DNA from: an uncultured Verrucomicrobiota bacterium
GTDB taxonomy: Bacteria > Verrucomicrobiota > Verrucomicrobiia > Limisphaerales > UBA9464
DNA: 28,087 bases
Assembly: GCA_903925515.1 (NCBI GenBank)
Contig: CAIYFP010000323.1
Span: forward strand, 1-28,087
Direction of reading: 5' to 3'
Shown: in pieces, positions 26,479-28,087 of the stretch
Layout of the letters: each line of letters begins with the position of its first letter
Position numbering within the stretch: the stretch's first letter is position 1
The notes under the pieces: generated by a model
The model's input: the letters and a program-made list of their open reading frames with translations, nothing else
Database searches by the model: none
What the model was told of the DNA's origin: nothing
Position numbers and translations under genes: made by a program

Positions 26479-26506
26479 CCAACCCGGGGCCAACGCCCCG
26501 GGTTGG
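26479..26506. repeat. Perfect 12-bp inverted repeat downstream of enolase
   Basis: Arms CCAACCCGGGGC (26479-26490) and GCCCCGGGTTGG (26495-26506) are perfectly complementary around the loop CAAC. No T-run follows on either strand, so it is not a standard intrinsic terminator. It lies about 60 bp past the enolase stop and 140 bp before the operon start. It could be an mRNA 3'-end stabiliser, a Rho-independent variant, or one copy of a dispersed intergenic palindrome. A smaller hairpin (CGCCCG TCCA CGGGCG, 26541-26556) sits nearer the enolase stop. Confidence 0.85.
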
Positions 26507-26566
26507 CTTGCTCCTTGCAGGCCGCCTCGCCCGGCTTCATCGCCCGTCCACGGGCGGCCCACGCCT

Positions 26567-27856
26567 TCAACGGCCCTTCGGCAACACGCTCGTGCCCGCG
26601 TACACCGCGTGCTTGCCAAGCAACTGCTCGATGCGCAGCAACTGGTTGTACTTGGCTGTCCGGTCCGTCCGGCTCAGCGATCCCGTCTTGATCTGCCCGC
26701 AGTTCGTCGCCACCGCGATGTCCGCGATCGTCGAGTCCTCCGTCTCGCCCGACCGATGCGACAACACGGCGCTGTAACGGTTGAACTGCGCCAGCTGCAC
26801 GGCGTCCAGCGTCTCCGTCAACGACCCGATCTGGTTCACCTTCACCAAGATCGAGTTCGCCGTGCCCGTCTCGATGCCCTTCCGCAGGAACTTCACGTTC
26901 GTCACGAACAAGTCGTCGCCCACCAGCTGCACCTTGCCGCCCAGCTTGTCCGTCAGCGTCTTCCACGACTTCCAGTCACCCTCCGCGCAGCCGTCCTCGA
27001 TCGACGCAATCGGGTAGTCCGCGCAGAGCTTCACGTAGAAGTCCACCAGCTCGTCGCCCGTGAGCTTCTTCCCGCTCGACTTCTTGAACGTGTACGAACC
27101 GTCGCCGTTGTAGAACTCCGACGACGCCACATCGAGGGCGAAGAAGATCTGCTTCCCGACCTTGTAGCCCGCGTCCTTCGTCGCCTGCGCGATCGCGTCC
27201 AAGGCCGCCTCCGCGCTGTCCAGCTTCGGGGCGAACCCGCCCTCGTCGCCGACCGCCGTGGACAACCCCTTCTTCTTCAGCACCGCCTTCAGCGCATGGA
27301 AGATCTCGGTGATCGCCTGCAGGCCGTCGCTGAACGTGGCGAACCCATGGGGCATCACCATGAACTCCTGGAAGTCGATCGGCGCGTCCGAGTGCGCCCC
27401 GCCGTTGATCACGTTCGCCATGGGCACCGGCAGCACCTTGGCGTTGGGCCCGCCGAGGTACTTGAACAACGGCTGGCCGAGCGCCGCCGCAGCCGCCTTT
27501 GCGTTCGCCAGCGACACCGCGAGGATCGCGTTCGCGCCGAGCTTCGACTTCGTCTCCGTCCCGTCGAGCGCCAGCATCAGGCCGTCCACGGCCACCTGCT
27601 CGGTGGCGTCCACCCCAATCAACGCCGGGGCAATCTTGTCCGTCACGTTCTTCACCGCCTTCGACACCCCCTTGCCGAGATAACGCTTCTTGTCCCCATC
27701 CCGGAGCTCGATCGCCTCGTGCTCGCCCGTGCTGGCGCCCGACGGCACCGCCGCCCGGCCCATCGCGCCGCTGTTCAGGTGGACGTCCACCTCCACCGTG
27801 GGGTTGCCGCGCGAGTCAAGGATTTCGCGCGCCTGGATTGCCGTGATCGTTGTCAT
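26567..27856 (-). CDS. eno: Enolase (phosphopyruvate hydratase)
   Basis: A 429-residue enzyme of glycolysis and gluconeogenesis that interconverts 2-phosphoglycerate and phosphoenolpyruvate, Mg2+-dependent and usually an octamer or dimer in the cytosol. Seen in order: AREILDSRGNPTVEVDV, the mobile loop SGASTGEHEA near residue 40, NGGAHSD and DFQEF near 155-165, GDEGGFAP near 207, the metal ligands in FALDVAS, SIEDG and VGDDLF, the catalytic lysine in LVKVNQIGSLTET and SHRSGETEDSTIADIAV. All catalytic residues are kept and the length is normal. ATG 27856 (MTTITAIQAREI) is the family start; the frame upstream is not enolase-like. It is divergent from tRNA-fMet across 135 bp. Confidence 0.97.
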   Translation of the reverse strand: MTTITAIQAREILDSRGNPTVEVDVHLNSGAMGRAAVPSGASTGEHEAIELRDGDKKRYLGKGVSKAVKNVTDKIAPALIGVDATEQVAVDGLMLALDGTETKSKLGANAILAVSLANAKAAAAALGQPLFKYLGGPNAKVLPVPMANVINGGAHSDAPIDFQEFMVMPHGFATFSDGLQAITEIFHALKAVLKKKGLSTAVGDEGGFAPKLDSAEAALDAIAQATKDAGYKVGKQIFFALDVASSEFYNGDGSYTFKKSSGKKLTGDELVDFYVKLCADYPIASIEDGCAEGDWKSWKTLTDKLGGKVQLVGDDLFVTNVKFLRKGIETGTANSILVKVNQIGSLTETLDAVQLAQFNRYSAVLSHRSGETEDSTIADIAVATNCGQIKTGSLSRTDRTAKYNQLLRIEQLLGKHAVYAGTSVLPKGR

Positions 27857-27944
27857 GTTCCAATGAGTTCCAAAGACCCCGAGAAAACCCCATTCCTGCC
27901 CCCCCGGCAAGCCTCGCGCCCTGCCCGTCAATCTTTCCAAGAAA

Positions 27945-27985
27945 ACCCTTGCCCGCGCACCCCCCTCTTCCCCATCCTATCCGTC
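27945..27985 (+). promoter_or_regulatory. Possible promoter of the initiator tRNA
   Basis: TTGCCC at 27949-27954 and CATCCT at 27973-27978 with an 18-bp spacer give a weak -35/-10 match just upstream of the tRNA 5' end at 27992. The -10 match is poor, and an alternative (TCCTAT, 27975-27980) needs a 20-bp spacer. Position supports it more than sequence does. Confidence 0.25.
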
Positions 27986-27991
27986 CTTGAT

Positions 27992-28068
<77 letters not shown>

Positions 28069-28087
28069 GTTTTGCACGGCCACTTTC

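Noticed and set aside
26567..27856. SIEDG rather than SIEDP in enolase as an unusual active-site change
   Set aside because: E. coli enolase also has SIEDG, so it is normal family variation.

Overview
This is a GC-rich bacterial chromosome segment from what looks like a Verrucomicrobiota genome, possibly subdivision 3 (Limisphaerales-like). The assignment rests on protein families typical of the PVC group: a WD40 protein with a characteristic C-terminal beta domain, a giant secreted protein joining an SGNH-like domain, propeller, HEAT repeats and azurin, CotH and LamG-type secreted proteins, and Verrucomicrobia-style enolase, IF-1 and RRM proteins. I made this call by reading the sequence, not by a database search. 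Most genes lack clear Shine-Dalgarno sequences.

Left part (1-9755). A 5'-truncated WD40 gene (+) converges on a 1476-residue secreted multidomain protein (-). deoC (-) lies just upstream of that protein on the same strand. Divergent from deoC is a cluster on the plus strand: an RRM glycine-rich RNA-binding protein, a strong intrinsic terminator, infA (IF-1) and a RarD-type transporter. The terminator ends only about 10 nt before the infA start codon.

Middle part (9774-14610). A CotH-family protein (-) and a 929-residue secreted protein (+) with jelly-roll/LamG-like domains diverge from a 397-bp region with no gene.

Right part (14783-26339). Eight genes on the minus strand are separated by 3-51 bp or overlap by 4 bp, so they probably form one operon. 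In transcription order they are: ABC-2 permease, polytopic membrane protein with a C-terminal SPFH domain, HflC-like SPFH, HflK-like SPFH, P1B-type metal ATPase with a Cys/His-rich tail, ABC ATPase, second ABC-2 permease with a large extracytoplasmic insert, and an N-terminally anchored protein of unknown function. This is the best candidate in the window for an undescribed system: a three-SPFH membrane scaffold built around a metal pump and an ABC exporter. The enolase gene lies just upstream on the same strand, separated by a 12-bp perfect inverted repeat. An initiator tRNA-fMet (+) closes the window and has an atypical anticodon stem.

No CRISPR array, insertion sequence, integrase or phage gene was seen.
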